A DNA stretch of 64,000 bases, taken from Bradysia coprophila (Eukaryota; Arthropoda; Insecta; Diptera; Sciaridae). This document shows positions 1 to 10,797 of the stretch, in pieces (position 1 is the stretch's first letter; the number at the start of each line of letters is the position of its first letter). The stretch is taken from assembly GCF_014529535.1 (NCBI RefSeq), contig NW_023503584.1:1806311-1870310 (forward strand), read 5' to 3'. A model generated the notes under the pieces. The model did not search any database and had not been told where the DNA came from. It was given only the letters and a program-made list of their open reading frames with translations. The translations under genes were made by a program, and so were the position numbers.

Positions 1-1
1 G

Positions 2-139
2 AAAATGACATCGAAAATCGAGAACAAAATACAAGTCTTCGTCAATCGATGCTTTAGAAGAATCCTGAGAATACGCTGGCCAGAAAAGATTTCAAACGTC
101 GACTTGTGGAACCAAACCAAATTCGAGAAAATTCAATAA
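2..139 (+). pseudogene. 3' remnant of an RTE-like non-LTR retrotransposon (reverse transcriptase C-terminus)
   Basis: An open frame runs in from the window edge to a stop at 137-139. It includes the residues VNRCFRRILRIRWPEKISN, which I recognise from the region after the polymerase domain of RTE-type endonuclease/reverse transcriptase proteins. The frame ends before the GH-containing segment that normally follows in intact copies, so this looks like a decayed or truncated 3' end. The rest lies outside the window. The clade is inferred from memory of the motif only. Confidence 0.6.
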
Positions 140-209
140 CAATTCAAGTTAAGAAAAGATGATAATTTATGGTGGTATACCAGCGGTTCGCAATATTTCC
201 TATTAATCG

Positions 210-449
210 CAAGGTTCTGAAAGAACCAGGTTAAGACACCCACGAAGGCGGGTGACACCGAAATCGATAAACGCACTCAGATTGTGTGTGAAACCAACTT
301 GAAGAAAATATTTTTTAGGAAAATTCGGAATTTTGTTTTTGTTACGTTGCCTTTTTCATATAAAATTCGTAACCGCTGAACTCAATTTGTGTGTCACCGC
401 CTTCGTGATCAACTCAGAGCTGTCTTATCCTGGTTCTTTCAGAACCTTG
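210..449. mobile_element. 240-bp inverted-repeat element (MITE) with near-perfect 8-bp target duplication
   Basis: The termini read CAAGGTTCTGAAAGAACCAG at the left and its reverse complement at 430-449, followed internally by matching stretches containing ACGAAGGCGG and GTGACA on both arms. The flanks are ATTAATCG (202-209) and ATTATTCG (450-457), 7 of 8 identical, as expected for an 8-bp target duplication (hAT-like or P-like). The terminal repeat is itself a small palindrome (GGTTCTGAAAGAACC). There is no coding capacity. Related scraps occur near 9833-9860 and 30215-30244. Confidence 0.7.
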
Positions 450-770
450 ATTATTCGTTGATTGATCTCATAGAGTTATACACAGAGTGTAACTCTATGG
501 TTGATCTGCTGCAGTATATCTGTGAAATGCTCAAACTTATCCGATAAATTTAAGATTCTACATATTACTCGAAAGAATCCAAGCAAAATCGGATATACCA
601 ACTGACGATTTACATATCCCTGCTCCAAGTTCCTAAAACCGACTTCAGAAATTTCCTACCATATGTAGGGTCTGATCGAAACACGATTTTTTAATCCTTG
701 AGGTATTTCCACAGGAAGAGTAGGACATGAATTACTATGGGCTTATTGGATGATTTGGGTCGAGTACTTC
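450..770. other. No gene seen; small perfect hairpin
   Basis: No supported gene. The only structure is a short hairpin at about 471-505, TAGAGTTA...TAACTCTA, with an ACACAGAGTG loop region. Confidence 0.5.
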
Positions 771-779
771 CAGGCTGAT

Positions 780-1560
780 ATTATTTGTTATTAGACAAAA
801 AAAGGTTTATAGAAATCAGATGACCGACTCGTGAGTTAGACCCCTTGGTGTGAGCTAGGTACAGGGCGCCAAGCAGTTTTTGCTTGTAGGGCGCTTAAAT
901 TTGAACATACTTCGTCTACTTTCGCTTTATTAGATAGGAATTGATTGTACCAATCAGGGAAAAAAAGTTTATGAAATTAGGTTCACCGTAGCGTGAGCTA
1001 GGTCTCTTGGAGTGAGCTCTCATCCGGCTACTCGGCCGTACAGTGAACGTGGAGTATTCTGTCAATATCTCGAGTAAATTTTGACCGAATTTCATGATTT
1101 TTTTTGTTCGAAAGGTTATAATGAATGTAAAGCGGGCGTGGGGTAATTTGGCACACGGTGCAAAAATAATGGAATTTTCACTGCGTAAAAGGTGAACTCG
1201 CACAAAATTTTGCTGCACTAAAATTTCGTAAAAGGGATAATTAAGCTGATGGCAGAGCTAACAAACATTTATAGCATTAAATTTGCGTCTGCGAGATTGT
1301 GAAAAATGGACTTTAAGAATGTTATATTTTTGCTTCGTGTGCCAGATTACCCGATACCGTAAAGCGTCAGTACTACTTCCGGTCTCCTAACAAAATCGGT
1401 GGCCGTATTGGATTTTAGTAAAAGTAAATCTTTGGAAAAATGGTATTTATTTGAATACAAGGCAAATAGTGGATAATGTAAGTGATTTTAAAGGGCGAAA
1501 AGCTTTTCAGTAGAGAAGAAAATGAAGTAAGAGAAATTAAGAGTTTCACATTAAAGGCTT
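780..1560. repeat. Dispersed repeat, copy 1
   Basis: This shares long stretches in the same order with 5760-6535: GATGACCGACTCGTGAGTTA, GTGAGCTAGGTCTCTTGGAG, GTACAGTGAACGTGGAGTAT, TTTTGACCGAATTTCATGA, and a closing segment about GTAAAGGGCGAA with GCTTTTCAGTAGAGAA. The two copies differ by small insertions and deletions. A 100-codon minus-strand frame here (916-1218) has no protein-like conservation and is treated as chance. The class of the repeat is unknown to me. Confidence 0.65.
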
Positions 1561-2208
1561 TTGATACGAATAGGTGTTTCGTACGGGTCGGCTTTAGCTA
1601 TGTTTTTTTTTTAAATTCACGCTGTAAGTGCGGATGAAATTCAAAATGTAGAGTGGGAAGCTCTTTCTAACGCAGCTTCATTTTCATACAAGGAACGACT
1701 AGATCACTTGAAATTCAAATTTTAGGCACACTTGCAGTGTGAATTGATGATATGCGTTGGAAAAATGCTAAACGCCGATCAAACTTCGGTGAATTTCGGC
1801 AAAGGCGAAGTCACTGATGAAGTCTTATTGTTACATTATTCTCTATTCTTAATGTAAAGGGTCTCAGAGGGTGATGTTCTGTTCTTAATGTATTTAGTAC
1901 GCATATGCGACAAAAGTCAAAGGATGCGACAACTGAGTGCTGCCCGTAAAAAATAGTGCCCCTCTCCAAAAAAGGAGACCTCTCCATGCCATTTTGTTGC
2001 CATCTGCACTGATATGTTGCAGATTGTAATAAAATGTCATTAACATTGAAGAAAGACCTCTCATAGTCGAGAAACTAGTAAACTAGTAAAAGCGGATACT
2101 TAAAACGAGGATAGGGACTGACAGGATTGCGGACTTTTCAACATGTTATCTGTGTTTATGACAATTTTTGGCAATCATCACGATCGACAACAATATAAAT
2201 GTGGCTAT
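1561..2208. other. No gene seen
   Basis: AT-rich sequence with no splice-connected open frame, tRNA or clear inverted repeat that I could support. Confidence 0.4.
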
Positions 2209-2413
2209 CAGGCCCTGTTTTAGGGAATGGAATTTCCGAAAATTCCTGTATTCTGGTTTCTTTCTCTTAAATACCATCCAAATTTTGTCGATTCAGCTCG
2301 AAAACATTAAAAAAAGCTAAAAATGCTGTAAAAACAGTGGAGATACTTCGATCTATTGTTATTTTAAAGATTAGAGAATTTTCGGGAATTTAATTCCACT
2401 AAAATAGGCCCTG
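2209..2413. mobile_element. 205-bp inverted-repeat element of the GGGCCTATTTTAG family
   Basis: The ends are imperfect inverted repeats: the left begins CAGGCCCTGTTTTAGGGAA and continues with GAATTTCCGAAAATTCC, and the right arm (2372-2413) is its diverged reverse complement ending AAAATAGGCCCTGG. Related ends occur at 9575, 10797, 41808, 55511, 55677, 57120 and 63650. It is non-coding and lies just downstream of the small minus-strand gene at 2469-3010. Confidence 0.6.
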
Positions 2414-2468
2414 GTAGCTCTTATGTAGGATACATACGTACAAGTCTATCAGTATATGTAAACTATAC

Positions 2469-3010
2469 CTTTGCTTTTCCAAGACTTTGATGCAGTTACC
2501 ATATTCTCTGTGACACTGTAACGCTTTAAATTGATTCGATTAGTCTCAGCTTGGGACGGACGCAAAGACTGGTTTGCAATTGAATATTTTATATTTCTGT
2601 CAGTTCTTGATCGATATATTCGACCAGATTCGAATATAGCTGTTAACTCATGTAGGGAATCTAGACAGAGACTTGGTATAGTAAACAAACATTCTTCGCC
2701 AATATTTATAGAGCACAACTTACAGCTGAACAGTGAAAATTTCTCTTTGAGCTTTATGTCTGTAACGGTTGTGATAAAATAATCAGTTCGTTGACTCCAT
2801 GCAAGTGCAACAATCCATAAAAATAACTATATAATACTTACGACCACTTTTCAACTGTAATTCGGGGAAAAGACAGTTTATTGCACCCAACAGATCACCT
2901 CGGTTTAGTATTTTTACTTCTGGTGCAACGACATTTTCAATTGCTACGCTCTTATTTTTCGATATGGTACTCGGTTGGATTTTGTCACATTTGTTTTCAT
3001 CATTCGACAT
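2469..3010 (-). CDS. Unrecognised small two-exon gene (hypothetical protein, 3' end unresolved)
   Basis: I do not recognise this protein. Exon 1 (3010-2842) starts at an ATG in a good insect context (GACA-ATG) and encodes about 56 residues rich in K, N and E. It ends at a strong GTAAGT donor in phase 1. An 82-base intron ends in CCGTTACAG, and exon 2 (from 2759) continues in the matching phase for about 97-103 codons. Exon 2 either stops at 2449 after IVYIY or uses a GTATAG donor after 2469. A CKLC pair sits early in exon 2, but no full zinc finger is visible. There is no signal peptide or membrane segment. The phase-compatible splice joining two open frames is the main support. It could still be chance in a repeat-rich region. 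Confidence 0.35.
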
Positions 3011-4235
3011 TGTCTCCGGTAATCTTTTTTAATCCATCATTTATATAGGAAAGGAGTTGTAGGTTGTAGGCATATGCGGTGTGTACAAATATATATCTGT
3101 AATTAAGCACAGTGTCAGTCACTACCACAAACAGGAATTATATATGAATTCAATAGTTGGGAGTTAGATTTTATATCGAACGGGGGTCTAAGGTTATAAA
3201 TGCCATGGAATGACAAATTATTAGTCTACACAACCGCTCACTATACATGTTTGATTAATTAACAGATTGTTATATCAGATTTCCATTAATTTACAAATCG
3301 GTTAATATCAATGAATGTCATGCATATCACACTTTTACGTCTTTTTTTGGCTTCCGCTTCACACAGTAATTCCTTTTTATAAAAAAAACATTTTTCCTCT
3401 ATTCGAATTTCCTGTCTAGAAGAAAACCGTTTGATGAAAGATGTAGTTGAACATGTCTCATTCGAAGGAGAAGGGGGTGGCAAATGATAAAGGGAGGTAT
3501 GTCATTTATTAAATTCTTTCGAATTAAAATTGTGAAAACAATTTGTAGTTTCTACAAAGAAGGAATTTTCATATTCAAAAAAGAAACATTCAGCAATGCC
3601 AGCCTGGCAATAGATGAATTTAACTCTCTGAATTATTCTACTCTCAACACGTCCTAAAAATTCAAATTTAAGCGCCCTTCAAAAAAGAGCTGAAGCAAGT
3701 GAAAGGGACGGAGTTATTTTATATAGTTTTGACTTAAGATCATTAATACGAATCTAAAGGTTTTTTTTATTACAACCCCTTTAGGCGTTGTGTGAGTCAG
3801 TGAGGTGAGGTCAGTAAAATTTAGACATGAATTTGCTTCAGCTATTTTTTGTTTTTCGGCTGATCCACTCCTAAAAACAAAACTAATGGTTTTATACGGC
3901 GACAACGTTACACACGCATCAAATGTTACCGCTTTTTTGTATGAATAGACCACCTGACAGCTGTAGCCAATTCAAGTCCAATTTCCACTGACATTCTCTG
4001 TGAATCGAATTGTTGTATTTATCGTTAGAAAAATGCAATTAAATTTCCAGTTCAATTATCTACTTCCCGATCTAGTTATTTACAGATGTTTGTTGGGCAA
4101 CTAATTTTAGGCAATTTCGATGGTTGGGCTACCCAAACAAAGTGAGAAAAAAAATCCAAAACTGAAATAAGTATCTTGTGCACCAAGTTTGGATGTTTGA
4201 TTTTTCAGAGCTAGCCCACAATTTAGGGCGTGTGC
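3011..4235. other. Repeat-like intergenic DNA, no supported gene
   Basis: Contains a short segment (3655-3700) with GCGCCCTTCA resembling the dispersed repeat at 780-1560, and a 79-codon minus frame (3714-3953) with no recognisable domain or splice partner. Nothing here supports a gene. Confidence 0.35.
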
Positions 4236-4239
4236 TGAA

Positions 4240-4435
4240 AAATTCAACATTCCAAAACGCGTTACTGTTGAAACTATTACTTCATTTGATCGAAGATTTT
4301 CAGAGATTGCTTTCAAGAAATCTTTTACTTCATTTGTGTTGAACATACTTTTTGCTAAATAAGGCGTCACATTAGTCACATTAGCTTTTGTGTTTTATTA
4401 ATTATTGCTGTCGTTGTCGATAACAGATGACTTCG
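4240..4435. mobile_element. Diverged copy of the CCTGT...ACAGG (TTAA) MITE family
   Basis: Contains the family's core motifs in reverse orientation: ATTACTTCATTTGATCGA, AAATCTTTTACTTCATTTG, and the GCTGTCGTTGTCGATAACAG box. The termini have decayed, so the limits are approximate. See the copies at 9312-9515 and 44562-44734 for intact ends. Confidence 0.6.
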
Positions 4436-4559
4436 AATTAAAACTACTATTAAGTGAACTGTTCAATACATTTCAACACTCAAATGATTTACACAATATT
4501 TCGTATTGAGACACTCGGTTGCAGAATGGCTATTTTCCTAACGCATGCTAAAATGTGCG

Positions 4560-5040
4560 TATTGTGCTTATGCCTTTTAGCATTATTTAGGAAAACCGTT
4601 TTTCCAAAACGACGTTGGAAATAAGCGACGAAATCGCGATATTGCAACACTAGTTCGGAAAAGACTCATTTGCACATTTCCGTTTAGGAAAAACGTTGTT
4701 CCAAACTTATGCGTTAGGAAAAATTGTCCTGTAAATTCGACGACATGAGTTTCGACGACTTCCTGAAGATCAGCAACTAGTCGTCGTTTTTTCAGGAGCT
4801 CATCGTTTCTTCGGAAAGTCATCGATTCTTGTCGCAGTTTCTTCATTTTTCAACTTTTTGTAAACAGTATATTCGTTCTACAAAATGTTAGGAAACGGAG
4901 ATGCCCTGAAGAAACGGCAAGAAGAATTAACAACTTCCTGAAGAAACGAGGAGTTACTGAAAAAACGACGAACAGTCTCCGTTTCTTCAGGAAGTCGTCG
5001 ACACTGATGTCATCGAAATTTCAAGACAATTTAAGAAAAT
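4560..5040. repeat. Degenerate repeats built on CCTGAAGAAACG / TTCAGGAAGTCG
   Basis: Several direct and inverted copies of CCTGAAGAAACG and AAACGACGA lie between 4740 and 5010, with TTAGGAAAA motifs before them. They create a chance 87-codon minus frame (4583-4846). I treat the region as decayed repeat rather than coding. Confidence 0.45.
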
Positions 5041-5092
5041 AACTATTTTGTGCTTTTGTCTATTTCAATTCTCGGTTGTACAAACTACAAAG

Positions 5093-5212
5093 CATGATGT
5101 GTTACACGTGTTGTAATGAAAATTTTTCAGCACACGACCCAATTTAACATGGAAAACTTTGGTCTTGTGCTGAAGAAATCAACACTACAACACTTGTAAC
5201 ACAACATACTAA
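5093..5212. mobile_element. 120-bp near-palindromic element
   Basis: The left arm contains TGTGTTACACGTGTTGTA and TTTCAGCACACGACC. The right arm contains GGTCTTGTGCTGAAGAAA and ACAACACTTGTAACACAA, the imperfect reverse complement. Only a few bases separate the arms, so the transcript would form a hairpin. No coding capacity. Confidence 0.55.
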
Positions 5213-5389
5213 AATGTACAGTGGGTAAATTGACGTTTGTAAAAAATGAAGATCTCGCTGCTGTACATAAAATCTTCTTGCTAACAGGTAAGTAAATGGG
5301 GGTTTTGCACATACGATGCATACGAACAACCCGATTTACTAAATTGTTAGCAAAATAACTATTTTAATTCTTCAGGGACGAAAGTGAGG

Positions 5390-6540
5390 TCAATTTTAGA
5401 TTTTTAGACCCGTACGAAGTACTGGGGTCTTATGCGTTTACGCATACGTCCGTAACACGTCGAATTGGACTCCCTGAGTAAGGGGAAACCTATTGTGGTT
5501 GTCTAGAGATGACAAATCAGTGAAAAAAAAATGTTCGTCTGTCCGTCTGTCCGTCTGCACGATAACTTGAGTAAAACGCATCCGATTTTGAAAATTCTTT
5601 TTTTTCCCGTTTGGTAATGTCAAAAGACAGGCTAAGTTCGAAGATAAGTGATTTTGGATCGACCCTTCCCGAGCTGTGGCCCAATAAGTGCTTTACGGTT
5701 TTTCGAAGATATCTCCGGACATTCAAACGTTACACTTGTAACTGATACGTCAAATAAAAGGTATTTACAATACCGATCGACAAAAAAAAAGTTTATGGAA
5801 ATCGGATGACCGACTCGTGAGTTAGACCCCTTGGTGTGAAACAGGCACAGGGCGGCAAGCTTGTAGGTCGGCCACATTTCAACATATTTCGTCTGTTTTA
5901 GCTTTATTAGATAAGTATTGACCGTACCAATCAGGGAAATTATGTTCTCCGGAGCGTGAGCTAGGTCTCTTGGAGTGAGCTCTTATCTGGCTACTCGACC
6001 GTACAGTGAACGTGGAGTATTTTGTCAATATCTCGAGTAAATTTTGACCGAATTTCATGAATTTTTTTTTGTTTGAAAGGTATTAACGAATGTAAAGCTT
6101 CGGTAAAATTTCCGGTCTCCTAACAAAATGGCTGCCGGTGGCCATATTGGATTTTAATAAAAGTGATATATATTGGGAAAAATGGTACTTAGAGTGTTTC
6201 TGTTAACATGGAAATAATTTGTTATGTGTGTGGGGTGTTTCAGGCATTCCATATATGGACATCTATATATATCTATATTCACATATATTGAGCTATATAC
6301 AGGCATATAGAGCTATATAATAGCATATTCATCTGTGAAATGTTTATTTATAGGAAAATATAGGTAAATATATCGGTATATAGCTGTTTAAATAGGAATT
6401 TATGAAAGTTGACTTCGTACGGGGCTGTCTATATTGCCTCCGGCAATTTATTTGTATATGCTAACAAGGCAAAGAAAGATAATGTAAGAGATTTTAAAGG
6501 GCGAATAGCTTTTCAGTAGAGAATGAAGTAAAAGGCTGCA
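5390..6540. repeat. Dispersed repeat, copy 2, with simple-sequence head
   Basis: Carries the same ordered blocks as 780-1560 (from about 5760). It extends further at the 5' side, with GTCCGTCTGTCCGTCTG at 5535-5553 and GATAACTTGAGTAAAACGCA. The stretch at 6240-6400 holds a degenerate ATATAGCTATAT repeat that is missing from copy 1. Minus-strand frames of 60-81 codons here are not supported as genes. Confidence 0.6.
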
Positions 6541-6958
6541 CTCGCAAAATTGCCTAAAACACAGCTCTACTTCTAGCATGAACATAAGACATTAGTAAAG
6601 ATAGGAGTCAAGATTTCTTAGTGTGAATAAAATCACAAAACACATACATACTTAAAAATTTGGAGGCTTTTTGACGTTGGAAAAATAAATGTTCGTGCTA
6701 GAAGCAGTGCTATGCCTAAAATCAATCATCCAAGACACACACGTAAATACTTGACTATTGTCGATCCAGCCGGGATCGACTTTTTCCTTTGTACCAAATG
6801 TAAAAAAAGATGAATCGCGCACCTCCTCCATTTTTACAAAGTGAAATAAATGAAAAAACATCATTCTACATAGTTAACATGTTTCTAATTTTTTCATATC
6901 ACTTGTAACTTAATTTGATTTTGTCAAATTGAAACTATAGAGTGCTCAGCTGATCATT
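6541..6958. other. No gene seen
   Basis: AT-rich spacer. A 70-codon minus-strand frame (6652-6864) has no recognisable feature. Confidence 0.4.
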
Positions 6959-6966
6959 CGTTTTTG

Positions 6967-7169
6967 CACGACAGAGTAAAGTTAACCAGGCAGTAGTGGA
7001 CGTTTGACAAGGGACTTGAATGATCTAGTAGCCCAATATTTTTTGCTAATAAATTTTTTTAAATTTATGTCAGTGTTCATTTGAGTTCATTTTCATACAG
7101 TGTATTAGGTCTCTTATTTGACGTTTCGAAAATGAACCGCTCCTGCCTGGTTTATGTTACTCTGCCGTG
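6967..7169. mobile_element. CACGRCAG MITE, copy 1 (hAT- or P-like)
   Basis: Nearly identical to the element at 19793-19994. The ends are CACGACAGAGTAAAGTTAAC at the left and a right end reading CTGCCTGG...CTGCCGTG. GTTTTTG flanks both sides (6960-6966 and 7170-7176), consistent with a target duplication. It sits about 330 bp upstream of the dysbindin start codon, so it may lie in or near that promoter. Confidence 0.75.
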
Positions 7170-7176
7170 GTTTTTG

Positions 7177-7502
7177 TCGTCCCTGTCGCTAACAAGTGAA
7201 ACAGTCTACTGCAAAAGGTTTATGACCGAACTATATAGTTACTCTCAACAGTTGCTTCACTTCCGTTGCACAAAAACGATTAGAAACAAGCCAAGTGCTT
7301 CCATCTACATTAAAAATAAATTTTCTATAAAATTTTCTATGCTAATTCACTAGGTGGAGACATTCACACAACGATGTAAACTTTTCTCTCTCACACTGAT
7401 GGTCATGTGACATACATCAAATTTATTATCAAGTGTCAAGTCGCACTCTTCCATTACAATAATAGAAATACGTGTTAGTAAACATAAGCTCCAAATGCCA
7501 TT
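7177..7502 (+). promoter_or_regulatory. Dysbindin upstream region with overlapping upstream ORF
   Basis: No separate gene. An upstream ATG at 7495-7497 in a strong context (CCAA-ATG) opens a 12-codon frame that stops at 7528-7530. It therefore overlaps the dysbindin start (7503, weaker CATT-ATG context) in another frame. If transcription begins upstream of 7495, this could lower translation. The transcription start cannot be read from sequence alone. Confidence 0.4.
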
Positions 7503-8795
7503 ATGTTCGGTGATTTCAGAAAGAAATTAAATTCCGTCATACAGGAGGGTCGCGAAAATTTATCGAACACGTACATACGAACAACGTCATTAAATGAAAG
7601 TTCTAGCAGACAATCGGTGGACACTTCACCACTATCGAATCCGTTGCTAAACATAAACTTTGAAGCAGGATGTAAATATTTAGAATTGCGTGAAAGTCAA
7701 TGGAAAGAAATTCATCAAATGAATGAGGACAATGCTGCACTGGCTGATGGAATCGATGAAAATATCAAAGCCATGAAGGACACTTCCACCCGAGTGTTGA
7801 CGGAAGTGAATGATTTTAATATAATGCTAACATCACTACCAACGGTCAGCCAAACGCTCAGACTCTGCGCCGAAATGGCTGCAGAGCTGGGTAAAAATTG
7901 TAAAAAAGTAGAAAAAGAGTTGGTGGTATTGGAAGACATACAGGACAGACTGGACTTAGAAGCTGCTAAGCGAAAACATCACCTGGAAATGGCTGTGTAC
8001 AAGGAGAAGAAATTAGGTTTGACATTATCGGTTACGCCCAATTGCTGGTTGATTGTAGCAACGACAATATTCTTTCAGTTGAATTGGAGAAGGTGCGACA
8101 GAAACTGTTAGATGTACACGTAAACAATGTCCAGGACTACGAAAAGAAACTCGGTGAAATTCAGAAGGAGAGACAGGCAGTGTTCCAAGATGCCTTCCAG
8201 AATGACTTAGAAGACTACAAAACACTGGGCAAAATTCCAAGTAATTTCCGACAAAGTAGCTTGAGTTTGTTATCCTTAGCAATGCTAAGTTAGGATTATA
8301 CCAAAAACACACGAGCAATTTTACGTTGATGGGTTCGACAATTATGCTGTGTCTGATTAGTCTGTATTGAATATTTGATTACAATTGAAAACGCCGAATA
8401 ATTGTCGATCCCATCAACGTAAAATTGCTCGTGTCTTTACGACCTTAGCTGTCCGGGTGGGAAACACTTCAGCTCAGGTATCAGGCAATTTCCGGGCTAT
8501 GTCATTGGCGTTGAAATAATAAATATTAGATGGGGATCGCCTCAAATCGACACTATACCTCTCAGATACTCACATTTCGCTGCTTGACAAAGTAGATCGA
8601 AAAAATTGCCCGTCTGATTAGAAAACTTCACTAATCGCCAGACATACTGCGTTTCCTTGTAGGCAAAAAAAATCAGATTTTCATTTTCTGATTTCAGAAG
8701 TGGAAAGTATTAAACCCCGACCGGAACTGACGTTAGAAGAAATTTCGCTGGATAATCGAGACACTGAGGCCTTAGATAATTTCCTAAACAACTGA
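7503..8795 (+). CDS. Dysb: Dysbindin (dystrobrevin-binding protein 1), BLOC-1 subunit
   Basis: Three exons: 7503-8016, 8079-8240 and 8698-8795, giving 257 aa. Dysbindin is a coiled-coil subunit of BLOC-1, which acts in sorting cargo to lysosome-related organelles. In flies it also acts in presynaptic homeostasis. The protein begins MFGDFRKKLNSVIQEG, as fly dysbindin does. It continues with long heptad-rich helices (about residues 60-235) and ends in the short acidic tail typical of the family (LEEISLD...NFLNN). Introns are GT-AG with matching phases (1, 1). The second intron (8241-8697) hosts a 126-bp inverted-repeat element. A poly(A) signal AATAAA lies at 9070-9075. The length is close to the fly protein, slightly shorter. 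Recognition rests on the N-terminal and C-terminal motifs and the coiled-coil layout. Confidence 0.85.
8309..8434. mobile_element. 126-bp MITE inside dysbindin intron 2
   Basis: The arms are ACACGAGCAATTTTACGTTG (left) and its reverse complement ending CTCGTGT (right). The inverted match extends about 37 bp with one mismatch. There is no open frame. Confidence 0.75.
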
Positions 8796-9305
8796 ATTGC
8801 ACACAAAATGTAATTTGTCGGTGCTGTGAAAATTCAAGTAATTATAAAGAACTGAAGCAATTTATTATCGTCGAGGCCTTATCGCATCTTTATTGCAGCT
8901 GGTGTAAGTATACCACAGCTAAAAAATTTTAATTATTTCATGACAGTTCATCACAAATAAATGATTATTGTAAAGTGGGACGTGACTGTTGAAATGAAAT
9001 GTAATTTTTTAAGAGTATTTTATAAGCGAAAACGAAACCCTTTTTTGTTGTCTACAAGATGCCAAAACAAATAAAATATTTTTGTTGAATTTTATCAGTG
9101 CGATTTTTATGTAGTTTGGAAACAAGAGTGGGATAAGTGTGGATTCTACCTGTGATCTCTAAGGTTAATTCAAATTTAGTCGTACACTAAGTTTCCATCA
9201 TACAATATGAGAAAATCCAAAGCTAACACGATTTCGTAAAGGACCACAAACTCGATCTCTTTCACGCAGTTCGTAGGTTTGTAAAACTGTGGATTGTGGA
9301 ACTAA
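8796..9305 (+). other. Dysbindin 3' UTR and spacer
   Basis: Contains the candidate poly(A) signal at 9070-9075 and GT/T-rich sequence after it. No further gene seen before the MITE at 9312. Confidence 0.45.
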
Positions 9306-9311
9306 TTTAAC

Positions 9312-9515
9312 CTGTTCAAACGGCAAGCGTATGAGCAATATTATTATCGGGTCTATTACTTCCATCGATCAAAGTATTTTTAATCTGTTGATTTCAAATC
9401 TTGTACTTCAATTTTTTAAACATCGATTTTACTATATAAAGAACCATGTTACCCATATCTTGTCATTATTTCTGTCGTCGCTGTCGATAACAGATGAATA
9501 GGCGTATGTGACAGG
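9312..9515. mobile_element. piggyBac-like MITE (CCTGT family), intact copy with TTAA duplication
   Basis: Flanked by TTAA at 9308-9311 and 9516-9519. The termini are CCTGTTCAAACGGC at the left and the right end ATGTGACAGG, so the inverted repeat begins CCTGT. It contains the family core (GATCAAAG...GATTTCAAATCTTGTACTTC and GTCGATAACAG). At 204 bp and non-coding it is a non-autonomous element. TTAA targets and CCY ends are the hallmark of the piggyBac superfamily. Confidence 0.75.
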
Positions 9516-9574
9516 TTAAGCTCGCGCAATCGCTTGAAATTAAGTTTTGCGAACACATAACTCACCACCACAGC

Positions 9575-10797
9575 CTATTTTAGGAATTAAATTCCCGAAA
9601 ATTCTTGAAATTCTTAAAATTCTCGAAAATTCCCGAAAATTCTAGAAATTCCCGAAAATTCTCTAAAATTCTCTAAAATTCCCGAAATTCTTAAAAATTG
9701 TTGAAACACTAGAAACTCGCTCCGTTTCGATTTTATTGTTCTTCAAAGTGTGGTAGTCTACCTCTATGGTGTGGCTTTACATATTTCAAGGGACAAAAAG
9801 CTATTTTTAAGATTTTTCGATTTTCCGATATTGGTGTCACCGCCTTCGTGATGACATGATGAGGTAAAAGTAAAAATTTTAGTTCACAGTTCGTAGTTTT
9901 TACCAATGAATGTTCATACTAGTTATGGCAGATTCTTCAAAATCTGTCGATTTATACTGAACAAGATAAAAATAAGCGTTAAAATCCGTTTTGAAAATCG
10001 TTATTTCCTCCGAGGTGACATTAGACCGTACCTGGGTGATTTATCCTGCATTGGTTTTTACGCTAAGAGGGATTCTTTTGAAAAACAGCCTACCGAAATC
10101 GGACGCATTTTCCAGTCGACTTTTTTATATGTGCCTAGAAAGGTATTCGACCCTAGAAGCCAAAACCGTTTTCAAAAAAATTCTTCGAAGTTTGTCTGGC
10201 TGGTGAAAGGTGATCAAAAACCGAAAACTTGCACTTTTCTTACAAAAATTTCTCCGGTTACACGATTCGTACAGGGTCGTGTCATCAAACTAAAAAATTT
10301 GGTACGTATTTTTTACGAGATTAGGCAATGTAAAGTTAATTCGCAAACTCTACATAGTTTTTATGATAGATTAAAATTTCTCTTCAGACAATAATTGTCC
10401 ATTCAGTGACCGAGCTCAGCGCATATTTTTTCCAGCGCCATGGGCACGGTACCGAATTTCCCATAGGGTAATACGCCTCTGAGTGGTTTAAAGGTGTCTT
10501 CGAAGAAGCACCGGCAAAGAAAACTGTGGAAGAAAGTCCGAAAATCAATTTTAATTTTTTTCACTTCCTAATGTCGATATCTTTTTTAGTTGCTTATTCT
10601 AGAATTGTTATCAGTATACTTAAATCGGAAATTAAAATCAACGAGTTGTTGAGCGAAGGTATATTTTACTTGCAATGAAATTCTCGAAATTCCCGAAAAT
10701 TCTCTAAAATTCCCGAAAATTCTCGAAATTCCCGAAAGTTCTCGAAATTCTCTAAAATTCCCGAAAATTCTTTAAGAAATTACCTAAAATAGGCTAT
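9575..10797. mobile_element. Composite 1.2-kb repeat bounded by AGCCTATTTTAGG inverted ends
   Basis: The outer ends are AGCCTATTTTAGG (left) and CCTAAAATAGGCT (right), next to blocks of degenerate AAATTCCCGAAAATTCTC repeats at 9587-9715 and 10678-10775. Inside lies a single arm of the GAGGGATTC palindromic family (10067 to about 10290), and a scrap of the 210-449 element at 9833-9860. The 162-codon plus frame at 9906-10394 runs across this arm and is not accepted as a gene. Confidence 0.5.

Noticed and set aside
4583..5330. Overlapping minus-strand frames of 60-87 codons
   Set aside because: They lie in degenerate CCTGAAGAAACG repeats and a near-palindromic element. No splice connection or domain.
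9906..10394. 162-codon open frame on the plus strand
   Set aside because: It runs through an arm of the GAGGGATTC foldback family. The peptide has no domain, and the same DNA elsewhere is not open.
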